Notes under the pieces: model-generated | What the model was told of the DNA's origin: nothing | What the model saw: the letters and a program-made list of their open reading frames with translations, nothing else | Database searches by the model: none | Shown here: in pieces, positions 51,144 through 60,729 of the stretch | How the letters are laid out: each line of letters begins with the position of its first letter | How positions within the stretch are numbered: position 1 is the stretch's first letter | Source of the DNA: Amphiura filiformis | Lineage: Eukaryota > Echinodermata > Ophiuroidea > Amphilepidida > Amphiuridae | Assembly: GCF_039555335.1 (NCBI RefSeq) | Contig: NC_092642.1 | Span: forward strand, 19,658,382-19,722,381 | Direction: 5' to 3' | Length of the DNA stretch: 64,000 nt | Made by a program: the position numbers and the translations under genes

Positions 51144-52012
51144 AATACCTGTGCCATTCTTGAATTAAGCAACTGGATGAAATCTAATAACTTGAAACTA
51201 AACATGGACAAGACCGAGTTCATTATATTTGGCTCACCACACAATATCAATCTCGTCTCCTCTTCACTTCATCTTATGGTTGGCGATACTGTTATTAAAC
51301 CTGCCACTTCAGTTCGTAACCTTGGCGTTAAACTTGACTCACCTCTATCCATGAATGACCATGTATCCGGACCCTGCCAAACTCTTAACTTCCAACTTCG
51401 CAATATTGCTCGAGTCAGGCGCTTTCTTGATACTGACTCATGCCATCACATCATCCGTGCACTCATATTATCTCGCCTCGACTACGGCAATTCTCTCCTT
51501 GCTGGCACCACCAACATCAATTTATCCAAACTGCAGCGTATTCAAAATAGGGCGGTGCGTCTCATCTCGGACCTCAAACGTCGTGACCACATAACCCCAT
51601 ACATCAAGGACTTACATTGGTTGCCCATCAGGGAGCGTGTCAACTTCAAGATCCTCACCATCATATATCAATGTGTCAATGACATAGCTCCACTCTACCT
51701 TCAATCTGGAATTCATTCTTACACCACATCTCGTCATTTACGCTCTTCCATGGATACTACACGGCTCTCCATTCCTCCCACAATCAAATTAGCTGGCGAT
51801 AACGCCTTCACTTCCTTTGGTCCTCGAATTTGGAACAACCTCCCATGCAACATCAGGGAGGCCCAAACACTGGCTAGCTTCAAAAAGCTTTTAAAAACCA
51901 TCTTTTTCCAATTTGATCCATTTCTTGTCATTGCTATTTCTTTCTTTGTTTTCTCTTATTGTAATGCGCCTAGAGCTAAAATTGTATAGGCGCAATATAA
52001 ATCTATATATGT
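51144..52012 (+). mobile_element. CR1-like LINE, second part (thumb and C-terminus)
   Basis: It continues the reading frame of 47380-48221: LELSNWMKSNNLKLNMDKTE, GSPHNINLV, VRNLGVKLDSPLSMNDHV, RALILSRLDYGNSLLAG, LQRIQNRAVRLI and LHWLPIRERVNFKIL, ending SYCNAPRAKIV. The tail ATGCGCCTAGAGC...TAGGCGCAATATAAAT forms the short stem typical of such LINE 3' ends. Confidence 0.92.
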
Positions 52013-52157
52013 ATGTGTTTTTGGCCCACCCAGCCAGGTCATGGCCAGGTATATTTTGCTTGTGCTCTCATTCAACTGAGGAGTGTAGGTGTGACAACAC
52101 CTATACGAAACAGTTCTGTATTGAATGATGATGTAAATATTAAATTCACTACATTTA

Positions 52158-52190
52158 AATATATATATGTATGTATGTATGTATGTATAA
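52158..52190. repeat. TATG microsatellite
   Basis: TATATATATGTATGTATGTA and further TATG units. Confidence 0.85.
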
Positions 52191-52194
52191 TTGA

Positions 52195-53270
52195 GTCTTT
52201 TAAACATCACACTGGCTAACTTTTTCACAGGATTCTTCCGCATTATGCTCACTAAGATGTTGCTTAAAACATTTCAAACAAGCACCTGAAATTATTGTTT
52301 TGATGGGCTTCAACCTCTGAATCACACTATGCAAATGGCACTTGGCAATTAAGCACATGCAATGATTTACCAGATTCCTCTTTCCGACCAGGGGAACCAC
52401 TTAAGGTAAGGTTGAATACCTAGTATTCTGCACCTTTCAACACAGTTGCCTATTGGTGATGGAATGAGAGATGACCTGATTGTGTAGACCTATGCAGTAC
52501 ACTTGTCCATGCTGCACATAATGTTGCTGTATGATAAATGATCACAATAATATTTTAGCAGCATCATGTGCGGCACAGGTCATGCAAATGATCAACCAGC
52601 TGTATGCTAAGATTTGTTACATTTTTTGTTTTTTGGATATCTAGCTCATCTCTTACGTTTTCATCAACGGTCCAAACTTTACCACTTTCCTTGGCTTAAA
52701 TTGATGCGCCTTCAGTACCTTAACATCACAGCTTCACCAACCTGTAGTCAAGATGGATGAAAAACAAAAATAGGATATTTTACTGTTTGCATATTACCGC
52801 TTGCAGACTAAGTCTTTTAGTACTTCATACTATAAAATTCACTATAACCACCTGGGGCAATTTCACAAACATTCATGCCCAAAAGTCCTTCAACCCATTC
52901 AAAGTCCAAAACAATCATATTTCATAACATATAAATGCTATAAAAGCGTTACAATGAGAGCTAATGAGTTCGGGACTGACATCGAGGTAAGCACATTGAG
53001 GCGACTCTTTGCAAAATTGATCCTTGTTTATTTCATTTGGACACTGGCCACTTTAAATGTTGAAATTTTGGGTGCAATATATACCAAATGGTTGGTTTTT
53101 ACTGTTAAAATGCCCCTCAAATCAGTATTATTGTGTGGTTGGGCGAGAACAACCAATCCACATTTTCATATTGTCGATGTGTGTTAGTTGTCACCAGAAA
53201 AGCAGACATACGCTGTACTTTTGAGCAGTGAAACTTTCATGATATGTAATTTGCGTGCTAATGATGACAC
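52195..53270. other. Region without a recognised gene
   Basis: A 128-codon plus-strand ORF at 52801-53187 shows no motif, signal peptide or family resemblance and has ordinary intergenic composition. Confidence 0.4.
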
Positions 53271-53276
53271 CTTTTG

Positions 53277-54046
53277 TATACTGCGCCAATTAAGTATCCT
53301 TACACTTGGAAACTTTCCAAACTGAACAATATTGGGGTAAATTTGTTTTTTTAATAGATGCACTATCTAATCTTGCACATTATGACACCACATTGAAAAC
53401 TCCACAGACTAGACATCTGGTTTGAGAGTGGTGAATGGCTAATTTATGCATTTGGCTCTTTAATTTAAAACAAAAGGAACAAAAGAAAACTGAAACAAAA
53501 GAACAGACAAATAAAATGAAAGTTATGAAAAGTACAGAGAAGCAAAAACTGAAATAAAACTGCTTTAAATAACGCTTCATTGAAGAAACTGTGTTCAGCG
53601 TTCGAAATTTTGGTTGTCCGGTTGCCCGGGACAACTAAAAAAGTCGACAACCAAAAATACTGATTCGGTTGTCCGCTGGACAACCATAAATCTAGCCAAA
53701 AGTAACATTTGTAGGCCTACGGACAACCAAAAACTTAGACGGACAACCAGAATTGTAATCTGGTTGTCCGTGGACAACCATTTATTTTTCCTAAATTCAA
53801 CACTGACTGTGTTGTCTCTTTGTTTCGCTTGTTTTTGCGCCCTGTATTATGCCAGTTTGTCACTTTTAAAACTGGACCTTCATCTATTCAATTGCTTTAC
53901 TTCTTGAGGTCACATTGGATTCAATGTGGGGTCATAATCTGCAGGATTAGATAGTGCATCTATTAAAAAAATCTACCCCAATATTGTTCAGTTTTGAAAT
54001 TGTGATTATTTTTCCAAGTGTAAGGACACTTTATTGGCGCAGTATA
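53277..54046. mobile_element. TATACTGCGCCAAT inverted-repeat element, with inner insert
   Basis: TATACTGCGCCAAT at the left pairs with ATTGGCGCAGTATA. AAGTATCCTTACACTTGGAA / TTCCAAGTGTAAGGACACTT and ATTGGGGTAAATTTGTTTTT / AAAAAATCTACCCCAAT extend the arms to about 125 bp. The middle holds the GGTTGTCC cluster. Confidence 0.82.
53590..53800. repeat. GGTTGTCC/GGACAACC cluster
   Basis: GGTTGTCCG...CGGACAACC in both orientations about eight times, including GGTTGTCCGCTGGACAACC and GGTTGTCCGTGGACAACC. It starts CAGCGTTCGAAATTTTGG. Probably a separate short element nested in 53277-54046. Confidence 0.75.
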
Positions 54047-54371
54047 TTTGAATTGTAGTAGAGATGTAGAAAAAGAGAAATGAATAAAAAAAGCGAAACA
54101 CAAAAAAGTGCAGCCAATGCAGTGAACAACTGTCCGGTCACCTAATATTGCAAATAAGATTCAGCATTGGCAACTCTATCCCATCTGATCCTACATTAAT
54201 TGGGCTACATTTAGCTGGTAACGCTTCGGCAACACCCTCTGTAATGCCCACTGATTAGCTATTTATACTTCTATCTGGCCACAATGACTGAAGATTTTAT
54301 ACGCATCTATAAATAAGTGTGTTTGCGTATTAAAGTAAATCCTATTCCAGCGTTATCTGCGAGTGTCTACT

Positions 54372-54570
54372 CGAGTTCTTGTAATAGTTGAGAATGGGTC
54401 CTTTCCTTTCACTCTGACAATTTAAATTTAAGAGGACAATTTAAATTTAAGAGCACAATGTTTCCAAGTTTTTATCAATGGAACTAATTCAGTTTCTTTA
54501 CTTTGGAAAAGGCAAGGCATTCTTTTATCCTCCTGTTCCTATATCAGACATGCTGCTTTACATCTTTTCA
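54372..54570. repeat. Dispersed duplicate, copy 1 (partner at 59955-60125)
   Basis: GTTGAGAATGGGTCCTTTCC, TTTCCAAGTTTTTATCAATG and ATACTGCTTTACAT-like sequence match 59955-60125. Both lie within or next to the poly(A)-binding-protein pseudogene, suggesting internal duplication. Confidence 0.6.
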
Positions 54571-54689
54571 CACTTACTCTGGGATCACTGAATGGACCTT
54601 TAAGGAACAACATTTAACACAAGACTTAAATGACATATGCTGCAAAAATACACTGTATTATTCTACAAGCTAGCAGAGGAATTCACCCT

Positions 54690-54906
54690 TACCAAGTCGC
54701 TGAATTCTAACATGTGAATCAGTTCAGTGGGCGTTGTCAATCTCTAGCAACATGCCTTTGATTTTGCTGGACAGGTGTCTGTGCATCCCATGGATGATGG
54801 GAGTAGAAGCACGATCCGAGCATCTGCTTCTGTTCATTCTGACTGGCCTGGGCCAACATGTGATGATCTGTCGGTGGCTCCTGGTGGCCAGACACTTGGA
54901 TGAATC
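54690..54906 (-). pseudogene. PABPC pseudogene: MLLE exon
   Basis: After the acceptor ATATATCGCCAG, the frame reads FIQVSGHQEPPTDHHMLAQA then SQNEQKQMLGSCFY. After a one-base shift PIIHGMHRHLSSKIKGMLLE and IDNA follow, and after another shift ELIHMLEFSD. EQKQMLG...KIxGMLLEIDN...ELLHML is the MLLE signature. Two frameshifts and a one-base mismatch to the upstream exon phase show decay. Confidence 0.85.
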
Positions 54907-55555
54907 CTGGCGATATATACAAATAAGAGAGCCAATTTGTTTAATGGCTTGAGATTTATTCAAACAGATTTTACACAATTATCTCACTGGTTCTTATATT
55001 AGGGTCTCTGAACAAACCACACATGTTTCTCAGCAATAGTCTTCAAACTCTCATGTGACATTTGTAAACAGGGCCAATACAGTTTTATACAAATTGATTC
55101 CTCTGGTTGGCAAATAGCTTTTTCCATCTGTCATGGTGGGGCAGGTCATAAAATAGTTAAAGGGCAGGCTAGGGAAGTATGAGCAATAGTCTGGAAATGT
55201 TTATACAAAAAGATAATTCAACTGCTAATCTGCTATATGCTTTACTTTAATTTAGGATCAATGACTTCCGGTTGACTTAATTTGCGATGTCACTTTTGAC
55301 AATTACCAATCATGTGTGGATTGCAGGTAGGCTTATCTACACAAGGGAGGGGGCATTAATTAGAAAATATAGGGTAATCTACATAATGCCTTGTCATACA
55401 GAAAATGCAGATTGTTCTAGTCAATCACACATCATGTTTTCCTGAGATTGGTGTACAGAGGAAACATTGCCTGCTTGACTCCAGCCTATATGGACTCCAG
55501 CCTATAATGACAATCACTCCAGCAAAAATAAACAAATCAAGGTTGAGCACATCAA

Positions 55556-56146
55556 TGGGCTATATGCTGAAATCCATATACCCCTATATGGAAGACATGA
55601 CTTTAATGTTCCACACATGAGATTTTAAATGGGTTATCCAAATGGGTGACTCCATTTAATATCTACACCCCTCTTGTGGGAGGTTAAGACCATGACCCTG
55701 TTCACATTAGGAAATTTTCTTCTTTCGACGAACCTCGAACGAAGATTAAAAATCTTTTTTTCCTAATGTGTACGCACTTTTCTTCCTTCGACGAAGATTA
55801 AAATTGCTTCGTTCAACGAAGCTAAAAAGGTTGTTTCGACGAAGGAATACTTCGTTCGACGAAGCTAATTTTGTAATGTGTACGCTCGCTTCGTTCAACG
55901 AAGGAAAGTGATCATGTGACAAGTGACCTTCGCCGGTTTTAATAATAGCCGGGCGTTAATAGCTTCGTTTGAGCTTCGTTATTTTTCATGAAATGTGTAC
56001 AGTGCAATGTCTTCATTCGGTCTTCGTTCAGCGTAATGTGTGACGCATGCTTAATCAGTTAATCAAATGAAGAATGAAGACATTTTCTAATGTGAACAGG
56101 GTCCATGTCTTCCGTAGGGGTGTATGGATTTAAACAGGAATACCCC
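55556..56146. mobile_element. Element R, copy 3, split by a nested element
   Basis: GGGCTATATGCTGAAATCC at the left and ATTTAAACAGGAATACCCC at the right. AAGACATGACTTTAATGTTC and CCATGTCTTCCGTAGGGGTG match copy 2 (27368-27538). The insertion at 55695-56102 sits in its right half. Confidence 0.78.
55695..56102. mobile_element. ACCCTGTTCACATTAG element with CCATG target duplication
   Basis: ACCCTGTTCACATTAG at the left pairs with CTAATGTGAACAGGGT; CCATG flanks it at 55690-55694 and 56103-56107. The inside holds seven or so CTTCGTTCRACGAAG near-palindromes and AATGTGTACGC/AATGTGTAC phrases repeated about every 90 bp. Non-coding. Confidence 0.88.
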
Positions 56147-56172
56147 AGTGGTAAGTCACCATTCCTACTTAC

Positions 56173-56343
56173 CTGAGGCACACCTGATGCACCCAGTTGA
56201 GGCAGGTTCTGGGTGTTACAGTCTGCAGCAGCATACTTGAATCCAGCGTGCTGGCTCTGTGCTGCAGCAACGGTGGCGGTAGCAGCAGCAGTGACGGCTG
56301 GTCCTGGTATAGCCTTGCTTGCATGGCTGTTGGGCGAGTGATA
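56173..56343 (-). pseudogene. PABPC pseudogene: linker exon (frame intact)
   Basis: 171 bases between acceptor TTGTAGATATAACAG and donor CAG|GTAAGT encode YHSPNSHASKAIPGPAVTAA, then TATVAAAQSQHAGFKYAAAD and ending LPQLGASGVPQ. Ala/Pro/Gln-rich sequence with Q-x-x-GFKYAA matches the linker before the MLLE domain of PABPC. No stop, length a multiple of three. Confidence 0.75.
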
Positions 56344-57049
56344 CTGTTATATCTACAAGAGAAGACATCAAAACCATATTTTCTTTTATGTGTTATGCAA
56401 TATTACAAAGACCAAACATGGGTAATGTATATTTATTAATACAGAATATACAGGCACCACCACATTCTCACCAATTCAGAGTAAATTACAGTGACGTGCT
56501 AAGTCTACCCTACTAGCAGAATAGTTAGGGCCTACGTTTTCTATCGTATCTATGAGACTGCATCATAATTAGAGGGCTTCTTACTGCTAAACTACTTCTT
56601 ACAGGTACTACTTCTTTCATCAACAAACAAAAAACAAAAAAATCACTACAAAATTCATATAAAAAACTTTTAACGAGTAGGCATACCGGGCTCCGACATT
56701 TGTCCAATTCTGGGCCGGGGACAGTGGTGGTTTGTCGGCCTGGCGTTTTGCAATACGATAAAATACGGTAGTGGTCACGATTGATGACTCCAGCGCAGGA
56801 AATCAGCAATTACCTAGCCCACCAGTTTACCATGTGTGCATCTCTTGGCTAGCTGTACACCGCAGTATGTGTTACACGAACACAATCTACTGCGAAAAAA
56901 TAATGATTTACTAAAAGGGTCTTGAAAATAGCTTTTCTTATGGTTCAAATTTTAAGATTCCTTTAAAATCTATGACAAGATAGAATATAGTTTGAAGATG
57001 ACATTAGTGATGAAAAGTCAATTTTGGTCAGTGATCCTGCGTGCCACCT

Positions 57050-57260
57050 TAGGGAGTGTTCAGAAATACTTTGGTGGGGGGCTGGTAAAAAGTTTTGGGA
57101 CCTTAAAAGAGGGGGGACCAAAAATTTTTAGGTGGTAGGAAAGGGGGGGGGGGACAATGAGACGCGCATTGAGACCCTCTATATCACTTTTAACATGGGC
57201 AAGTTTTGGTTTTCAGTGCTTTTGTTTGAAAAAATGATGGCACTTACATGTAGTGTACAC
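57050..57260. repeat. G-rich repeat remnant
   Basis: GTTCAGAAATACTTTGGTGG, AAAAGTTTTGGGACC and a run of ten G near 57150 look like a degraded dispersed element; no partner seen. Confidence 0.35.
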
Positions 57261-57329
57261 ATATCTATTATCTATTAACCACTTTTACAATGTTGGGGAC
57301 TAATGGCAACTGGAAGAGTGTAGATACTG

Positions 57330-58805
57330 GTGAATTACTGTGGGCTTGGTGTAGAGATCCGTGACAAGGGAGTCATTCTCCTTTCTGATGGTGACATCTA
57401 AGAAGTTGACCTGGTGCAGTGAGAAAGTTCAGATGTGAATTAAATGGTTCTGTGGAAAGAATTGATATATGGTAAGGGAGATATGAATACTGTCTTCTTC
57501 ACTGGTACAGATGAAAAACACATCGTCAATGTACCTCCACCAAATCCATGGACGACATGGGGCAGCATCCAAAATCTGCTCTTCAAGCCTAGACATGAAG
57601 AGGCAGGCGACCGACGGAGCCACGCAGGTTCCCATTGATGTCCCAAATACCTCTAAATAGTGATCTCCCATAAAGGTGAAATTGTTCTTAGTTAGTACAT
57701 GATTCATGAGAGTCTTCAGATCATCAATGGGGGGACATTGTTTTGGCCACCTCTAGACAGCGCTTCACAGGTAGCTGAAATTCCTTCAGTGAATGGGATG
57801 TTATTATACAGGGATGACACATCACAAGTGCAAATGATGGCAGTGCTGGGGATCTGGTCCTTGATGGCTTCAAGCTTCCTGAGAGAGTCCGGGGTGTCGT
57901 GTATGTATGATGGAGTCTGAGAAACAAGGGGTTTAATGAAGTGATCAACATAGAGAGATATGTTCTCAGTGGGGGAACCATTACCGGATACAATGGGTTG
58001 ACCAGGATTCCAGGGCTTGTGGATCTTGGGGAGGAGATAAAATCAAGCCGCTTTAGAATCTGTAGGAGAAAGATATGCATGGGCTTTGTCAGTTAATTCA
58101 TCACGAGCATGCATGTCATCCAGAGTAGTCTGTATCTGTTAAGAGAAAGAGTCAGTAGGATCAGAATCAACAAGAGCATAGTTGGTAATGACTGTTGAGG
58201 TGCTTCATGGTCTCATCGATATACTTTTGGCGATCCATGACAACCACGGCAGATCCTTTGTCAGCAGGCTTGATGATGATGTCAGTCCTGGTTCTGAGAG
58301 ACTTGAGTGCCTGACGCTCCTCACGGGGTAATATGTCCTGTGGGAGGAATTAGCAGAATTGTTAACTTGGGAACTAACAACCTGCACGTATGTCTCCCTG
58401 GCTGGAACCCTGTTATTGGGAGGGACCAAACTGATTTTCCTGCGAAAATTAAGGCTCAGGTTCAGATGCTGGTTCATCAAGAAAAAACACCCGTAGACGT
58501 ATGCGACAATAGTATTGAGTGAGATCCTGACCGAGTTCTACCTGGTTGACCTCTCTTGAGGCCCTTGGAGAGAAGATCCAATTCAGTGGAGGAAAGGGAG
58601 GAAGATGATAAATTAACGACTGTGGAGGGAAGGTTTTTCGTAATCAAGGTTAATAGTTGCAGAACGCCTAAACTGTCTTCTATTGAGTTGTTGAGGTTTC
58701 TCGATGCCACAGATCTTCCTGTTTCTGCGATCAAGAAGTTCGGCTTTCATAAATTTATCTCATTATTATACTATTCTCATTGGGCTTCTGTACAGCATGA
58801 TTGAG
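57330..58805 (-). mobile_element. Penelope-like element remnant (reverse transcriptase)
   Basis: Minus-strand frames give LPREERQALKSLRTRTDIII, KPADKGSAVVVMDRQKYIDE, then PKIHKPWNPGQPIVSGNG-like sequence, and NHVLTKNNFTFMGDHYLEVF, GTSMGTCVAPSVACLFMSRL, WWRYIDDVFFI (YIDD catalytic box). KPADKG, PKIHKP, GxxMGTxxAPxxA and R-Y-I-D-D are typical of Penelope-like RTs (from memory). Frames change several times and the GIY-YIG nuclease was not found. Inactive. Confidence 0.85.
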
Positions 58806-59280
58806 TTTGGTCATTTCATCAGAGAAACTGTTAAGAGAAGCAGCACAATATTGATTAGATGGAGATGTACCATATATAACAGTTGATTCCACTTTTGTTT
58901 TAGAGGACCAGTGTGCCCAGCGCTGGTGTACATTTTATCTGTAGGCCAGTAGGAATAATGCGAGAGTGGGAATTATCCATAATTAATTTAACATAATGTA
59001 ACATTTATTTATTTGCAACACATATATAGTACAATAAAACCACAGAAATGAATAGTACATTTACTGAATACATAGTGGAGAACTGAGAAATAAGCCAAAG
59101 TTAAGTCCCAGACTCCATTTATTAATTATTGTTGCTTGACTGGTTGAATACATTTGCCACACACGACACACAGCAAATAATAGAAAGGTAAAACAACATG
59201 TAGATTCGATCTGCAACACAAATGTTAGTAACAATTCCAATCTTTTCTTCACGACTTCATGACTCAATCAAAAGCTGACA
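58806..59280. other. Region without recognised features
   Basis: Probably pseudogene intron and flank of the Penelope-like insertion; AT-rich. Confidence 0.4.
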
Positions 59281-59283
59281 AAA

Positions 59284-59443
59284 CCCCCTTGCATTTGCCG
59301 GACCTGTCATCTGTCACCTTGCAAAAAGCCCTGCACATCTTCATCAGTTTCTCGTCGTCCAGATCCTCGCCAAAGTTCTTAAAGAGCATGTTGGTGAACT
59401 TCCGCTGCTAGTCACTTAGCTGCATTAGGCACGGGATCAACAT
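59284..59443 (-). pseudogene. PABPC pseudogene: RRM3 exon
   Basis: After acceptor GGTATCTGCAG the frame reads ...LSD-stop-QRKFTNMLFKNFGEDLDDE then KLMKMCRAFCKVTDDRSGKC and KGV. K-x-FTN-x-x-x-KNFGEDxDDEKL and DxSGKxKG are RRM3 of PABPC. The part between the helix and TDD is shortened, and RNP1 breaks after KGV. One stop codon at about 59409. Confidence 0.85.
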
Positions 59444-59690
59444 CTGCAGATACCAACATTTGATCATAACTTTCACAATTTAATGCCTCCCAACTTTCAC
59501 AATTTAATAAACACACTGTCATATACTAGGTTTATACCAATAGGATGCTCAAGAATCTAAGTGGAGTTCACTTTTTTCCCACTAGTAAATGCTATTAATT
59601 ACTATGTACTGGCTCATTCCCCTATTAGCTTACGGCCATAATTCCATGGATCATTCTCACCCCTCCCCCCGAAAATATATTAGATGCGGA

Positions 59691-59933
59691 CAGTGGCGTA
59701 GCTAGGGATTGTGGCACACAGGGCCAAGGATACATCCCCCAACTAATTAATTTTGGTTACTAGAAGTTGAATATCGGTCTTAAAATGTTCTTTCAATTGA
59801 TGTTGTGCTGAAATGCGCTAAAATTTTGACTTTCCTTGCTTGGAGGGCGCAGAATCGATGCTGAATTGGTCAATTTAGGCGCACCTCTAAGGGTAGCACC
59901 CGTGAACGTTGCCCCCCCAGTTAAGCCACTGCT
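59691..59933. mobile_element. CAGTGGCGTAGCTAGG foldback-type element
   Basis: CAGTGGCGTAGCTAGGGAT at the left and CCCAGTTAAGCCACTGCT at the right. Same terminal style as 15988 and 23496. Confidence 0.65.
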
Positions 59934-59954
59934 ACTTGGTCAAGTCTATGTCTG

Positions 59955-60125
59955 CTTGAGTTCATTTAGCAGTTGAGAATGAGCCCTTTTATTTCACACA
60001 ATGACAATTAATTAAAATAAATATTTTCCAAGTTTTTATCAATGGAAATAATTCTGTTTCTTTTCTTTGCAAAAGGCAATGCAGCTTCCATCACAACATA
60101 CTGCTTTACATATACATGCAAAAAG
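59955..60125. repeat. Dispersed duplicate, copy 2
   Basis: GTTGAGAATGAGCCCTTTTA, TTTTCCAAGTTTTTATCAAT and GCAAAAGGCAATGCAGCTTC align with 54372-54570 in the same orientation. Confidence 0.6.
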
Positions 60126-60149
60126 CTAGTTTTACATTAAACACTTTCT

Positions 60150-60258
60150 GTCCAACAACATGCCAGTCAGACTGTCACTTTAATGGCTTTTTGTGCAGCT
60201 TCAGTCACAAAATGCACAACCCTTTATAGCATTTGGTGCCCTTCTCATCACAGGCAAC
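60150..60258 (-). pseudogene. PABPC pseudogene: RRM2 exon
   Basis: After acceptor ATTTTGCAG the frame reads VACDEKGTKCY; a shift gives RVVHFVTEAAQKAIKVTV; another gives GMLLDRK. CDENGSKGYGFVHFET...A-x-x-AIxK-x-NGMLL is the second half of PABPC RRM2 (from memory), and the exon starts where that family commonly has an intron. Two frameshifts. Confidence 0.75.
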
Positions 60259-60394
60259 CTGCAAAATTATTGTAAAGAAAAAGAAAATCTAGCCGAAATT
60301 TTTCCACATTGTTATTACAAATTACAAAAATAGGGATGGCAATCCCAGATAGGTTGTCCAAAGTTTTAACAAGTTGACCTCAAATGACCTTTGA

Positions 60395-60715
60395 CCTCTG
60401 TATATGATTGCGTTTAAGCTGGAGAGTGTTTTAGTAGAAATGTAGGCAAAATATGCAAATATAAAAATGAGCTAATTAATATTCATAAATATGCAAATAA
60501 AATGACACAAGACTATTCAGCACATCAGGCCACCATATATCCTATCACCGTACCAAGTTTGAAGTTGACTATAGTGATTATGTTTAAGCTGCAGAGTGGA
60601 TGACAATGTATGCCAAAAATGCAAATGAGCTCATTAGTATTCATAAATATGCAAACAATACTATACAGTACATGAGGTCACCATACCCTATCACCGTACC
60701 ACGTTTGAAGTTGTT
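60395..60715. repeat. Two-copy tandem duplication, unit about 175-180 bp
   Basis: GTTTAAGCTGGAGAGTG...ATTCATAAATATGCAAATAA...CCTATCACCGTACCAAGTTT and GTTTAAGCTGCAGAGTG...ATTCATAAATATGCAAACAA...CCTATCACCGTACCACGTTT follow head to tail. A third start (GTTTGAGCTGCATAGTG) lies at about 60727. Confidence 0.85.
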
Positions 60716-60729
60716 TGGCCATTTCGTTT

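Larger units (their letters stand above)
54690..60258 (-). pseudogene. PABPC-like: Unprocessed cytoplasmic poly(A)-binding protein pseudogene
   Basis: Four separated pieces on the minus strand lie in the order of a PABPC protein: RRM2 (60150-60258), RRM3 (59284-59443), linker (56173-56343) and MLLE domain (54690-54906). PABPC binds mRNA poly(A) tails through RRMs and partner PAM2 peptides through MLLE (established). Splice acceptors precede the pieces and a perfect donor (CAG|GTAAGT) follows the linker, so it arose by DNA duplication rather than retroposition. Frameshifts and stops in RRM2, RRM3 and MLLE rule out a full protein. RRM1 and RRM4 were not found. A Penelope-like element lies between RRM3 and the linker. 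Confidence 0.82.

Noticed and set aside
52801..53187. 128-codon plus-strand ORF
   Set aside because: No motif, no conserved domain recognised, no splice or promoter context; kept only as unassigned sequence.
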